Source: a virus. Taken from it: a stretch of 25,218 bases of DNA. A program made the position numbers and the translations under genes. The stretch is from positions 1-25,218 of the IMG/VR virus record IMGVR_UViG_3300017752_000145; one strand, given 5' to 3'. The notes beneath the pieces are model-generated. The model searched no databases, had not been told where the DNA came from, and saw only the letters and a program-made list of their open reading frames with translations. This document shows, in pieces, positions 1-9,180 of the stretch (position 1 is the first letter of the stretch; each line of letters starts with the position of its first letter).

Positions 1-680
1 AGTTCGCTGATTGTCATCTTGGTGCGGTATGCACAGAAGTTGACATCCTCTAAACTTTTAGCTTGCGGCTCGATAAGAAATTCTTCGGGGGCAACAGGTT
101 TGATGGTTACCTGACTTGCATCGCTGGTGACTTCGATTGAGCCGGAACGTAAACCAAGCTCGTCAACTTCTTCTTCGATTAGCTCAACGTCATCTTCAGC
201 AAGTAATGCGTTTACTTCGTCTTCGGACAAGTCCTCGAAGTATTGCATAGTCTTGCGTTCTTTCTGCTCCCAGAAGACTTTACAAATACCAACACGAGCT
301 GTCAGACCATCGTGAACAACTTGGTTTAAAACGCTGAATAAATCATTTTGTTGAAAGGCAACATAGTCAGAATACCTTGTGGCAATTTCGGCGAGAGGCA
401 CATCTTCGGGAGAACTTGCGGCAAAACGAACAATCTTGTTCCCACTGCTAAACGTCTCAACCAAAGCCGCCTTCATCGCCTCGACAGCATCGTAAACATC
501 CATACTGCAATATTTACTGTTGCCGTCGTGAGCTGGTTTAGGAAGGTGTGCATTATAATAATCAACGACTTCTTTTCGCTCGTTCGATAGTTCGCTGTCG
601 TAGTAACCAACCGACACTCCAATGTTCTGGTCGATAAGGTTTACGATATCCATATCGTCGAGAGGTTCGTATTCACTCAT
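1..680 (-). CDS. Portal protein, N-terminal part (cut by left edge)
   Basis: The minus frame opens with ATG at 678-680 and stays open to the window edge, giving about 226 residues. It begins MSEYEPLDDMDIVNLIDQNI and continues with a stretch rich in short helices and acidic residues (EDLSEDEVNALLAEDD near residue 150). Then comes a section (VTIKPVAPEEFLIEP, about residue 200) of the kind seen in podoviral portal proteins outside the T7 type. The start codon directly follows the large terminase stop (TAA then ATG), and GGAAG lies about 8 bases upstream. A portal forms the dodecameric ring through which the terminase pumps DNA, and a position just after TerL fits that role. Family assignment rests on my memory of the family plus gene order; the missing C-terminal half would be needed to settle it. 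Confidence 0.7.
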   Translation of the reverse strand, partial: MSEYEPLDDMDIVNLIDQNIGVSVGYYDSELSNERKEVVDYYNAHLPKPAHDGNSKYCSMDVYDAVEAMKAALVETFSSGNKIVRFAASSPEDVPLAEIATRYSDYVAFQQNDLFSVLNQVVHDGLTARVGICKVFWEQKERKTMQYFEDLSEDEVNALLAEDDVELIEEEVDELGLRSGSIEVTSDASQVTIKPVAPEEFLIEPQAKSLEDVNFCAYRTKMTISE

Positions 681-2255
681 TTATAATACTTCCACATAAA
701 ATTCGTCTCCGCTTTCAATAGGTGTCCAATTCGCACCGTCGTGAACGTAATTCGCTAGGGCTAATGACATGACGCAGTCATCAAAGCACCCTCCGTCAGC
801 TTGCATCGCTCCGCTTTCAGTAACGATGTAAGTAAGCATTTCACGAATGGTGACTTTGTCATTTAACTCCAGCTCTTCTTCACGCATTGATGCTCGAAGC
901 TGGTCAATAATCATTGGTTTGGTTTTTGCTGTTGTTGAGAAACCAAGCTTGACAGTCTCACGATCAGTAAGCTTGTCATGTTGGACTTCGGTGTAAAAGT
1001 TTGGGTAAGCCATATCTTTGCCGAGACGAGTACACGTTAAAATACCGTGACCATTATTCTCGACGCAAATAAAAGCATCATTATAGTACTCACCCAGTGC
1101 GTATAAAATCTCAGCAAAGTAATCAGGATGCACCTGACCTCGCCACGTTGCGACTTGTCGCTTTTTACTGTCGAGAACCTGAGCAACTGAAAAGTCACCA
1201 CCTCGAACACCCATCGCAACGTCAGCTCCGATTACATAATCTTCGCCGGGTCTGTGACCAATGTAAGTTGTTAACTCACCTCTCGAATGGTTTACCCAGT
1301 CCTCACCTTCAAGTGCTAGACGTTCATCCATATCACGAACTTCACCAAGGCACTCCGTGAGTTGCTCCGGGTTAAACACCGGGCGACCAGTTGTTAAGAA
1401 TGCTTCCTCAGGCTCTGCCGGATACTCCTGCTTAAATAAGTCAGCTCCGTTTTGAGCAATCTTACGACGACGAAACATCAGCTGTGCATCACTCAGGTCA
1501 TACTTTTCTGATATCTCTTCTTCTTCAGGTGACCTCTCGAAGTTGTCTGGTACATCCTCAATGTATGTAGGGTCGGTAAACCAAGGTATGAAGACCGGAA
1601 CATATCCGTTAGTGCCTTCAACAGCTCCCTTCCACAAATCATAAAACTGACCGTTAACCCCATTCGCCGTGCTTTCGACAAACACAGCTGTGCCGGGTTC
1701 ATTAGGTACTGCCTGAATGAGACCGTTCCAGTTTTCTTCAGCTTGAGTTTTTGACCAGAATGCTAACTCGGATGCGTGGACATGAGTAAGCGTCTCGCCT
1801 CGCCCGATACTATCGCCGCCAGCTGTCGCAACGACATACGAGCTATCAAGAACATCGAATGATATTTCACGTCTTGAAGAATACTTAGTGTGAGGTTTTA
1901 GTATCTCCGGGCAATGTTCGTGAAACCTCTTAGTCATATCAAACAACGCACGAGTACTGTCTGCGTGGTGCGTAATCACAATGGCTTTACGAGCTGGTTG
2001 CTGGCTCACAGCATAGTAAAGATAACCACCCACATATGTTGACAAACCTTGCTGACGAGCCTTCAAGATTATTACTCGAACCTTTTTGTCGGTTTGCAGT
2101 TGATTTTTTACAGCACCGTCTAGAATTTGTTGTGCATTGTTGAGTGCTAGTGGTGCAATCTCACCAGACTTTGTTCGAATTTTAAGTGCGCTTTTAGAGT
2201 AGAAGCTGAAGTCAGTTAGTAGTTTCTTCCTGACCTGTCGTAACTTCTTGTCCAT
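681..2255 (-). CDS. terL: Terminase large subunit (ATPase and nuclease)
   Basis: The 524-aa protein has the two domains of a DNA-packaging motor. The N-terminal ATPase shows the Walker A-like motif KARQQGLST at about residues 65-73 and a Walker B/catalytic-Glu segment, ETLTHVHASELAF, at about 154-166. The C-terminal RNase H-like nuclease shows GADVAMGVRGGD at about 343, CVENNGHG near 397, and a late CFDDCVMSLALA with acidic residues near 495. The length is typical of podoviral and siphoviral TerL. The start at 2255 has an AGAGG-like ribosome site 6-7 bases upstream and overlaps the end of the small subunit by 44 bases. It acts on the procapsid portal to cut and translocate concatemeric DNA. 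Confidence is high. Confidence 0.95.
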   Translation of the reverse strand: MDKKLRQVRKKLLTDFSFYSKSALKIRTKSGEIAPLALNNAQQILDGAVKNQLQTDKKVRVIILKARQQGLSTYVGGYLYYAVSQQPARKAIVITHHADSTRALFDMTKRFHEHCPEILKPHTKYSSRREISFDVLDSSYVVATAGGDSIGRGETLTHVHASELAFWSKTQAEENWNGLIQAVPNEPGTAVFVESTANGVNGQFYDLWKGAVEGTNGYVPVFIPWFTDPTYIEDVPDNFERSPEEEEISEKYDLSDAQLMFRRRKIAQNGADLFKQEYPAEPEEAFLTTGRPVFNPEQLTECLGEVRDMDERLALEGEDWVNHSRGELTTYIGHRPGEDYVIGADVAMGVRGGDFSVAQVLDSKKRQVATWRGQVHPDYFAEILYALGEYYNDAFICVENNGHGILTCTRLGKDMAYPNFYTEVQHDKLTDRETVKLGFSTTAKTKPMIIDQLRASMREEELELNDKVTIREMLTYIVTESGAMQADGGCFDDCVMSLALANYVHDGANWTPIESGDEFYVEVL

Positions 2256-2712
2256 GCTCTTCCTCTTCTAGAAGACTACTTAAAAAGTCTTCAGCTTTTG
2301 ATATGCTCAGTTCAGCCTTCGACGCTGGTTTGGCTTTGGTGAAATCGAGAACAAGTCTCGCCGCAGAAAGTCTTTCTCTCGGACTACCGGGGACACGCAT
2401 GATTTCAACAGCTGTCTTCATGGCTTCCTGACTATATTCGTCTTCTGGTAAATCCATTTTGTCAGTCATAATTTCTACTATCCTCTCGGCATCCTTTTTT
2501 GCCTGTTTCCTGATTGGTTCAATTTCAGCTTTTCTGAACCCGTCGGGTGTTCCTTTTGGTCGCCCGGGGTTTTTGCGGCGTTTCTTCGCCCACTGTTTTC
2601 TCAGCTCCCGACCTTCCGGTGTTTCCATCATCGTTTTGAAGTAATTGTTCTTCGGTGCTTTCTGTGGAAACTTCGCCTTCTTTGGCGGTGACTTCTTTCG
2701 CTGAGTTTTCAT
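2212..2712 (-). CDS. terS: Terminase small subunit (probable)
   Basis: This is a 166-aa, strongly basic N-terminal and acidic C-terminal protein directly upstream of TerL. The region around residues 44-60 (KRRKNPGRPKGTPDGFRK) is a typical phage DNA-binding or terminase-associated basic motif. A helical body (AVEIMRVPGSPRERLSAARL, about 110-130) resembles small terminases or HTH-type packaging proteins. The tail is acidic (LLEEEEHGQE). A possible ribosome site (AGAGG, 9 bases upstream) supports the start at 2712, although that start lies 188 bases inside the preceding gene in another frame. A later in-frame ATG (2631) has no visible ribosome site. The identity comes mainly from position and general composition. 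Confidence 0.65.
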   Translation of the reverse strand: MKTQRKKSPPKKAKFPQKAPKNNYFKTMMETPEGRELRKQWAKKRRKNPGRPKGTPDGFRKAEIEPIRKQAKKDAERIVEIMTDKMDLPEDEYSQEAMKTAVEIMRVPGSPRERLSAARLVLDFTKAKPASKAELSISKAEDFLSSLLEEEEHGQEVTTGQEETTN

Positions 2713-2902
2713 TTATATAATCCTCTACAAGTTGCTTAATAATCGACAGGGTATTCTTAGCTGTGCAAAGTCGTTCAGCTGGCAGGTCGATAAGTGTTTC
2801 TTTCAGGATTAGTGTTTTCTGATCGGGTGTTAAATGTTGGTCATTAATAATAGCCGATATATGGCTGTACGAGACAACCAAGTCGGATGCTTTGGTAAGC
2901 AT
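2525..2902 (-). CDS. Unknown small protein overlapping the small terminase
   Basis: This 125-aa ORF starts with ATG at 2902 behind an excellent AGGAG site (7-base spacing), just after the stop of the giant virion protein. The N-terminal 60 residues (MLTKASDLVVSYSHISAIIN, then helical) look like a normal folded domain. The rest is low-complexity, rich in Glu and Thr, and ends in a basic tail (KRNTRRVQKS). That second half shares 188 bases with the small terminase gene in a different frame. I do not recognise the family. The position next to packaging genes suggests a packaging or head-assembly accessory. The strong ribosome site argues that it is translated. Confidence 0.6.
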   Translation of the reverse strand: MLTKASDLVVSYSHISAIINDQHLTPDQKTLILKETLIDLPAERLCTAKNTLSIIKQLVEDYINENSAKEVTAKEGEVSTESTEEQLLQNDDGNTGRSGAEKTVGEETPQKPRATKRNTRRVQKS

Positions 2903-2911
2903 GTGCTTCTC

Positions 2912-5900
2912 CTAGATTGATAGTGCGCCGGGTTGTGGCGTGAGTGCGCCTCTGTTGGGAGGGCTTACTGGCGGCATCTCTTCTTCGTCCTCAGCCATAC
3001 CCATTGCAGATAAGACCGCCGCTAGAATTACTGAGAATGGTGCAGTGTAGAATTTTATCTTGCCGTCTTTTTTGAGGGTGTTGTCAATACCCTTTGGGTC
3101 TTTGCCATCCATGACATCCTTAATAAATTTGTAGATATTAGGGTATTTTTCTTTGGCAATCTTTGGCTCTGCCATCATGAATATAAGAGCGTCTACAGTA
3201 AATTCATCGGCTTTTTCGTAGTAGTTTTCTTGCTGACGACGTATTTTATCGAGAGCATCAGCCATAAATTCTTCACGGCTAAGTTTAGCTTTATTACCCT
3301 CAGCCTCAGCTTTGACAACAGCTTCGTCGTAGTTTTTCATGTAACCTTCGATATTGTAACTTGGACGTAATCTAGGCTCTTGACCCTCTGGAACAGTAAT
3401 TCCTTCAGTAGTTTGTATTTGACGAATTTCTTTAATTATTGGGTCATTATCAAAGACACGTTTGTCACGACTTAATTCGTTAATATAATCGTTAAGTATA
3501 TCTGTTAAAGAACCTTCTTGTATTCTCTCAGTTTTAACACCGTAAGGTCTAGAGACAGCAGTTAAACGAACATTGCTATAGTTTTTTAGAGTGGCAAACT
3601 CTATTGTGTGAGCAAGCTCATGTATGGCAGTTACAAATTCACTATCTTGAGGTACTGTCTTGCCACCTTTACCCTGCTGTAAGACAACGATAGCTTTTGT
3701 TTTACCAGTTTGTGTATCTGGAAGGTGAAAGCCCATTAAGCCTAAAGTATCAGACGGTAATTTAGCACCAAATTTCTCGGCAACACGCTTCATCTCTGCC
3801 CGACTTGGCACGATATATAATCTATTAGCCAAACCAAGTGCAGTCAGTACAGCATTCAGTTGTTTGTAGTTTTTAATGCCGTTTTCGAATGGACTGCCGG
3901 GCTTACCGAACTCGATGAGACCTTCGGCTTCTTCGAGGTTTTCTTTGATTTCTCTTGCCGCTTGACCATCTGTGGTGGGTCTACTGGGAATACCTTGAAC
4001 GTCAAAGTCAAACTCCTGCTGTGGGTCTACAATCGAGTAACTTGTTAAGATACCTTCTTGGTTTTGGTTGGGGGCATCGGACTGATTGGTTGGCGGTCTA
4101 TCGGGAACATTTTCGTTTGTGCCATCTGACCCATCAATTGATCGAACTTGCTGACCACCTTCGGGGTTGTTTGGGTCTTCTTCGATTTCTTTACCATATT
4201 TTAAAGCCTGTTCTCGTAATGCATTTTTGTCTACGCCTTTTGTATCATACCAAGGCTTATTTGTAACCTCAGATACTTTATATAAACGTGGCACGACACC
4301 GTTTTTAGGTTTTTTAATCTCACTTAAAAACTGTTGAAACCCGGGTACGTCGAATTTAAAAATACCTTGATTTGGTACTGAGTATATAAAAGAAGAACCC
4401 TCACTGTCTAGACCATATTGTGCGCCGTAAGCATATGCTCCGTATTCACCTTCTTTAGAACGTATATTTAAAATTGGATTGTCATTACCTTTAATTTCAT
4501 TGAGTATGGCATCCACAGTACTATGACTTGCTTCCTGACCGGATGAAGCCACCCATGTTTCCCAATGATAACGTCCCACCTGTGCATCTTGAGGACGACC
4601 TAATTTTGTGTATATGTCGTTTAGACGAGACTGAATTGACTGTTCTATGGCCTCATAAATTAATAAGCCTCTTGCGCCATATGTAATATCTGCCAACGAC
4701 GAACCAGTTACAACTGCACCATTAACTTTATAACCATCCCATAAATTTAAATCACCAAAACGCCCGTCGTTAAACATGTTCCTTAATTGAACTCTGTCTA
4801 AAACCATAACATCTGAATGACCTGCAACAAGTAAAGTAAACGATACAACTTTGTTGTCGATACCTACGCCCTCACCCATTCTTAAAAACTGGCGGCGTAT
4901 TTCTTTACCTGTCATGTTTGGGTCAGACATCATGTCATGTATAACTTGAAGTCTTGAACGTCCGTCTCCTAAACCTGCATCTTGAGACATTTTAATTAAA
5001 AAGTTTTTACCGAATGCATTTAGATTATGACTTGAGCCAGCTCCGGGCTGACCTGAACCAGCTGGAGCAATAGTTGATGCCCACTTTAAATATTTGTCTA
5101 AATCAAATTTACCTTGAGCCGCATCCTCTATAAATTGACCTATACCGTCATAGGCATCAATAAACATACTTTCTTGTGCATAGGGGCTGACACCTCTTGA
5201 TAAGAAAGACCAAAGAAATAATTTACCTGTCTCGGAAGCAGTTACCTCTCCATTTATATAAGCTTCCCTAAATTGTCTGGCATTTTCAAAACCTTTATTT
5301 GCATCAGCCAGCTGACCATCTGTTAAAGTGTTTAATAGGTTAAATGAACCATCATTATTTATATCTGCTATTAATTTAAATGGAGGTATAGGCACATCAT
5401 TACTCGCCAAAGCATCAGCAAGCATAGCAATAAAAGCTTCTGGACTTTCTAAAACATCGGGATGTCGCTCTAAAACGGTATCGATATTATTAATTTGGTC
5501 GTCAGCATTTTTATTGTTTGTTTTTTGTGTAAATAATGGCTTGTCTCTACCTTCAGGATTATCAGTTTCTACTCGTAAGTGTGGATTAAAGCCATGTTTA
5601 TTGATTGTTTCTTGAGACTGCCCTTCGACTATGGGCGTAGAACCATTAAATTTTACAGGGTTGAGTTTGCCTTCAGGGACAGTCTCAATTTCTGGTATAG
5701 GGTCTACTTGAGAAAAGACGACATCATTCTGTTGTTGTTGCTGTGCGACCCGAGTTGCGTAAGGCAGAATGTAAGCCTGAATAGAAGCTTCATCGACACC
5801 ACTTTTGCGTAGGTCTTTAACAATATTCTGTATCGTTTCAACCGGGTTACGCCCGAGGTCGAGCCTCATGTCTTTTAAGGCAACACTCAGTTTAGCCTTG

Positions 5901-8140
5901 TCTGCCTTTGGTATTTTTTGATCGGTGTCCAATTCTTCTTTTAAAGCATCAAGTACTCGGCGATTGTCTTCTATACCTTGCTGAATATTTGCTTCACGTC
6001 GAGTTTGTGCTTCCTGTGTTGCCGTATTAGCTTTAGCTTCAGATTGTGGATTTGGAGCTATGCCCTCACGGTCTCTTATAGACTTGAGCGTGGCATCGCT
6101 AATATCAAGTATTAATTTTGGTATCGTAATTTGACCGCCACGATTGAGGAGAAGGTCATCAGCTACAGCGTCATCTAAATAACCAAGACTTTGTAACTCT
6201 GCAATTGCGGCGAGAACATCTTCTTGAGATACTGCCACTCCTGTACCATCAAGGGCGGCTTGAACATGTTGTCTAACAGTCTCAAGCCAACCACCAGCTC
6301 GTGGCGCACCCACTTCATTTAAGAAATCAACAAGAGCCTGTCTCTCAGGGGCAATACCATCTTTATCTTGCTTTGTGTTCACAGTTACTTGCTGTTCAAT
6401 TAGACGCTGTATGAGGTCGGATAAGTCTCTTGGGGTGTTACCATAATCACGACCAATAACATCTGCCGCTTTACGACGAGCCTCGCCTCTTTTTAGAACC
6501 TTGGGTCTGTTTAAGCCCAATAATTTGTCGATACCTTTACCTATGCTCTCAAGGGTACGCTGTCCGGCGGAAACACCAACCGCCGCACCGACACCGCCAC
6601 CAACGGTAGCTCCTGCGCTTGCGCCAATAGTTGCACCAAAACGACGTGCCATCTCTCTAAAAGTACCGACTGAACGGTTCTTCATTCCGGCTTCTGTGAC
6701 GGTCTCAAGGTCTAATAATGCATCAAGTAATAAATCTTTATCAGCTTGATCTAGGTCTAAGTCATTAATGAATTGTTGGTCTGATTCAAAACCGCCTGTT
6801 ATATCTTCATTTAAATCAGTTTCAATAGTCTCACCAATTGGCGCAGTTAAAGCACGATTATGCTTTGCCGCACGAGAAATAATTTGATTAAAGACTTTCT
6901 TGTCGCCGCCTGTGATTTTGTTAGCCTTGAACAAAGCATCAGATACATCTTTAAATTTATTCTTTAATCTGTCTTGTATGTTTTTAAAGACGACATCTTC
7001 GGCAACATCTGTGCCTTGCCTAGTCTCGTTGATTTTACTCTTTTCTTCATCGAACATGTCGGCGACACGAGCATCACTTGAGGCTAGACGTGGGTTGTCA
7101 TCAAATTGTTTAGCTGACCTATAGTTGGCAATGCGTTTTGTTGTATTATCAGAAACAAATCCGGCTATGTTTGGAGCATTGGCAACTGTTGAGACAGTAC
7201 CTGTCAAACCGCCACCCATAGTCCCACCAAGGACAGCACTCTCGATTGTACTGTCTAACACTTCTTGTCCGGTGTACTCGCCACCAGCTAAAGCTGTTGC
7301 ACCTATAGTAGTTAAATTCTGTGCAGTTTCAGTTGCGGCTTCGCCGACGACAGATTTCCCGGTGCTTTTTAGAGCTGTTTTTAATGCGCTCGAGCTACCC
7401 TCAGAAAATGCTTCTTGAATAAACTGTTCTGCAAGTTCCTCAGAGCCTTCGGTGCGTAATTTTTGTATTAGCTCCTCAACGCCCATTTCAACTAGGTCTT
7501 TTTTATTTATTATCTTACCTGCGCCGATTTTGTCTAAAATACCTACTAATGTACCTGCGCCAACTGAAAGCAGGGTATTATAGTCGCCAGTCTTTTCTTC
7601 CATCTCAACAGCAACTTCACCTGTACCCTGAAATATTGTACCTGCAACAGTAACTAACCCGGCGAGAGCCGCCGCTGGAACAAATCCTGCAAATCCTAAT
7701 CCAACTCCAATTGCAGTACCGCCTACACCAATTGTATAAGAGGGGACATTTTCTACAGCTTTTTCTCTTGTCCAATCTAAAGCCGCAACTAGACCATCAT
7801 TGTTATATGTCTCTCTTAAACTTTTAGTGTGATAAGGCTCATAACGACCAGCTTGCATGTCTTCAAGTTGTGCGTCAGCACCTTCTGAACCCCACTGCTC
7901 TAAAGCTTCGATACCAGTAAGGCGACCAAAAACATCAGTGGCTTTATAAAGAGAGCGTTGTAGTTGGTCAGTACCATAACCTAACGAACTGTCAGGTCTT
8001 TCAATCTCACCTACGTCAACAAGCTTATCGACAAGAAACCTTCTTCTCTCCCAATCGGTTTCTAAAGACTTCCACTTGTCTTCATTTTTTATATCAAAGC
8101 CGTATGTCTTGCCGTAGTAGTCAAGGTCTACCTTCAACAT
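2912..8140 (-). CDS. Giant internal virion protein with zincin and glycosylase-like motifs
   Basis: This 1742-aa protein is the largest in the window and lies in the cluster of virion and DNA-ejection genes. The N-terminal part has Gly/Ala-rich hydrophobic stretches at about residues 134-171, 187-212 and 500-525, suited to membrane insertion during ejection. The middle is Gln/Glu-rich and probably coiled. A motif at about 1090-1116 (GIDNK, then VMVLDR) fits the helix-hairpin-helix DNA glycosylase signature, with Lys1097 and Asp1115 18 residues apart. The C-terminal part has AIHELAHTIEF with His1507, Glu1508 and His1511, plus a downstream EEFMADAL (1623-1630) that could give the third zinc ligand. 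The ATG overlaps the previous stop (TAATG) without a clear ribosome site, so translation is probably coupled. Virion location is inferred from context; catalytic roles are unproven. Confidence 0.75.
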   Translation of the reverse strand: MLKVDLDYYGKTYGFDIKNEDKWKSLETDWERRRFLVDKLVDVGEIERPDSSLGYGTDQLQRSLYKATDVFGRLTGIEALEQWGSEGADAQLEDMQAGRYEPYHTKSLRETYNNDGLVAALDWTREKAVENVPSYTIGVGGTAIGVGLGFAGFVPAAALAGLVTVAGTIFQGTGEVAVEMEEKTGDYNTLLSVGAGTLVGILDKIGAGKIINKKDLVEMGVEELIQKLRTEGSEELAEQFIQEAFSEGSSSALKTALKSTGKSVVGEAATETAQNLTTIGATALAGGEYTGQEVLDSTIESAVLGGTMGGGLTGTVSTVANAPNIAGFVSDNTTKRIANYRSAKQFDDNPRLASSDARVADMFDEEKSKINETRQGTDVAEDVVFKNIQDRLKNKFKDVSDALFKANKITGGDKKVFNQIISRAAKHNRALTAPIGETIETDLNEDITGGFESDQQFINDLDLDQADKDLLLDALLDLETVTEAGMKNRSVGTFREMARRFGATIGASAGATVGGGVGAAVGVSAGQRTLESIGKGIDKLLGLNRPKVLKRGEARRKAADVIGRDYGNTPRDLSDLIQRLIEQQVTVNTKQDKDGIAPERQALVDFLNEVGAPRAGGWLETVRQHVQAALDGTGVAVSQEDVLAAIAELQSLGYLDDAVADDLLLNRGGQITIPKLILDISDATLKSIRDREGIAPNPQSEAKANTATQEAQTRREANIQQGIEDNRRVLDALKEELDTDQKIPKADKAKLSVALKDMRLDLGRNPVETIQNIVKDLRKSGVDEASIQAYILPYATRVAQQQQQNDVVFSQVDPIPEIETVPEGKLNPVKFNGSTPIVEGQSQETINKHGFNPHLRVETDNPEGRDKPLFTQKTNNKNADDQINNIDTVLERHPDVLESPEAFIAMLADALASNDVPIPPFKLIADINNDGSFNLLNTLTDGQLADANKGFENARQFREAYINGEVTASETGKLFLWSFLSRGVSPYAQESMFIDAYDGIGQFIEDAAQGKFDLDKYLKWASTIAPAGSGQPGAGSSHNLNAFGKNFLIKMSQDAGLGDGRSRLQVIHDMMSDPNMTGKEIRRQFLRMGEGVGIDNKVVSFTLLVAGHSDVMVLDRVQLRNMFNDGRFGDLNLWDGYKVNGAVVTGSSLADITYGARGLLIYEAIEQSIQSRLNDIYTKLGRPQDAQVGRYHWETWVASSGQEASHSTVDAILNEIKGNDNPILNIRSKEGEYGAYAYGAQYGLDSEGSSFIYSVPNQGIFKFDVPGFQQFLSEIKKPKNGVVPRLYKVSEVTNKPWYDTKGVDKNALREQALKYGKEIEEDPNNPEGGQQVRSIDGSDGTNENVPDRPPTNQSDAPNQNQEGILTSYSIVDPQQEFDFDVQGIPSRPTTDGQAAREIKENLEEAEGLIEFGKPGSPFENGIKNYKQLNAVLTALGLANRLYIVPSRAEMKRVAEKFGAKLPSDTLGLMGFHLPDTQTGKTKAIVVLQQGKGGKTVPQDSEFVTAIHELAHTIEFATLKNYSNVRLTAVSRPYGVKTERIQEGSLTDILNDYINELSRDKRVFDNDPIIKEIRQIQTTEGITVPEGQEPRLRPSYNIEGYMKNYDEAVVKAEAEGNKAKLSREEFMADALDKIRRQQENYYEKADEFTVDALIFMMAEPKIAKEKYPNIYKFIKDVMDGKDPKGIDNTLKKDGKIKFYTAPFSVILAAVLSAMGMAEDEEEMPPVSPPNRGALTPQPGALSI

Positions 8141-9171
8141 TATGGAATTACTATTCTTTGAGTATTATCTTGATTATCTGGTGCGTCTGATTGTTCTCCA
8201 ACTTGCTTTTTGTAGTAGTCGGCAGAAAAGTTTGAGAAACCGATTGTCTTTTCAAATGCCGTTGAAGCATTCCAAGCTTCCATCAAGTTGATTGCTCGTT
8301 GCTCACCCTTGATAAGAATAGCCATAGCGGCTTCAAAGGATTTTTTTGTCATCGTCTCAGGGTTACCTAGTGTGTCCCTAAGAAGCGTCCGTTCGTTTTC
8401 AGTAATCTGCCCTTGACCTTTCATACGCTCTGCGGCGGCAACCATCTGATCAGCTAAGTCTCGCTTGTATGCAGTAATGTTATCGGGGTCGAAACGTCCT
8501 ATCTGCTTACCAGTGAATAATGCTGTTCCACGTCCAAGTTTACTAAAGAAGTCTACACCTGCGGCATCTCTACCTTGTTCAAGTAATCTTTTATATCCAG
8601 AAATTCTTTCAGGTGCGGCAATTGCTCTATTTTGAGCCTTTACGAAATAATCACCCTCTTCTCTGCTAATAGTTTTAAATGGGCTATCTTCAGCTCTCAT
8701 AGCGTTTGGAGGAAGTGTATCAAGAATTGAACCTGCGTTAGAACCTGTTATCACATGATACCTATACCTACCTAAGTTAGGGTCAAAGACTTCACGATAT
8801 GCGTTTCTATTGTTGTCGTAGTAAAGGTTGCCAGATTGTTTCTTAGCAGTTGTATTACGACCTTGGAGTAGGGCTTCACGGTCTCTTGTGCCATCCATTA
8901 TGTCGCCATAAGTCTTAGCACCTGCCTCTAAAGCCGCTGGCAAACCTTTAGGTGAAGCTCCAACCATTGCACCGCCAGCTCGAATGAGCATTTCGTTGCG
9001 TGTTGGGGTACGACTAAAAGCTGGTGAACCACGACGGTTGCCTGTCATTGATAAAGCACCCATACCCATACCGGGGTTACTGAGCGCACCTGTGTTGTTA
9101 GTTTGTTGTCTCGGGTCGATGCCTAGCTGGTCAAGCATCATCGCTTGTAATATTGGATTATTAACTGCCAT
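8140..9171 (-). CDS. Internal virion / ejection protein (putative)
   Basis: This is a 343-aa protein between two other probable internal virion proteins. The first 60 residues are Met/Gly/Asn-rich and disordered. They are followed by a small Gly/Ala segment (AGGAMVGASPKGLPAALEAG, about 65-84) and a largely helical C-terminal half (about 190-310) containing ITENERTLLRDTLG. No enzymatic motif is visible. The order of three consecutive proteins of increasing size (379, 343 and 1742 aa) recalls the internal core or ejection proteins of podoviruses (gp14-gp15-gp16 in T7; gp7-gp20-gp16 in P22), but I see no direct sequence match to those. Its stop overlaps the next start by one base. The role is inferred from context. 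Confidence 0.6.
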   Translation of the reverse strand: MAVNNPILQAMMLDQLGIDPRQQTNNTGALSNPGMGMGALSMTGNRRGSPAFSRTPTRNEMLIRAGGAMVGASPKGLPAALEAGAKTYGDIMDGTRDREALLQGRNTTAKKQSGNLYYDNNRNAYREVFDPNLGRYRYHVITGSNAGSILDTLPPNAMRAEDSPFKTISREEGDYFVKAQNRAIAAPERISGYKRLLEQGRDAAGVDFFSKLGRGTALFTGKQIGRFDPDNITAYKRDLADQMVAAAERMKGQGQITENERTLLRDTLGNPETMTKKSFEAAMAILIKGEQRAINLMEAWNASTAFEKTIGFSNFSADYYKKQVGEQSDAPDNQDNTQRIVIP

Positions 9172-9180
9172 TTTAAGTCT

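Noticed and set aside
6501-7418. Three plus-strand ORFs with long hydrophobic or Pro/Ala runs
   Set aside because: They are opposite the Gly/Ala-rich segments of the giant virion protein; such reverse-complement frames give artificial Pro/Ala/Ser-rich ORFs.
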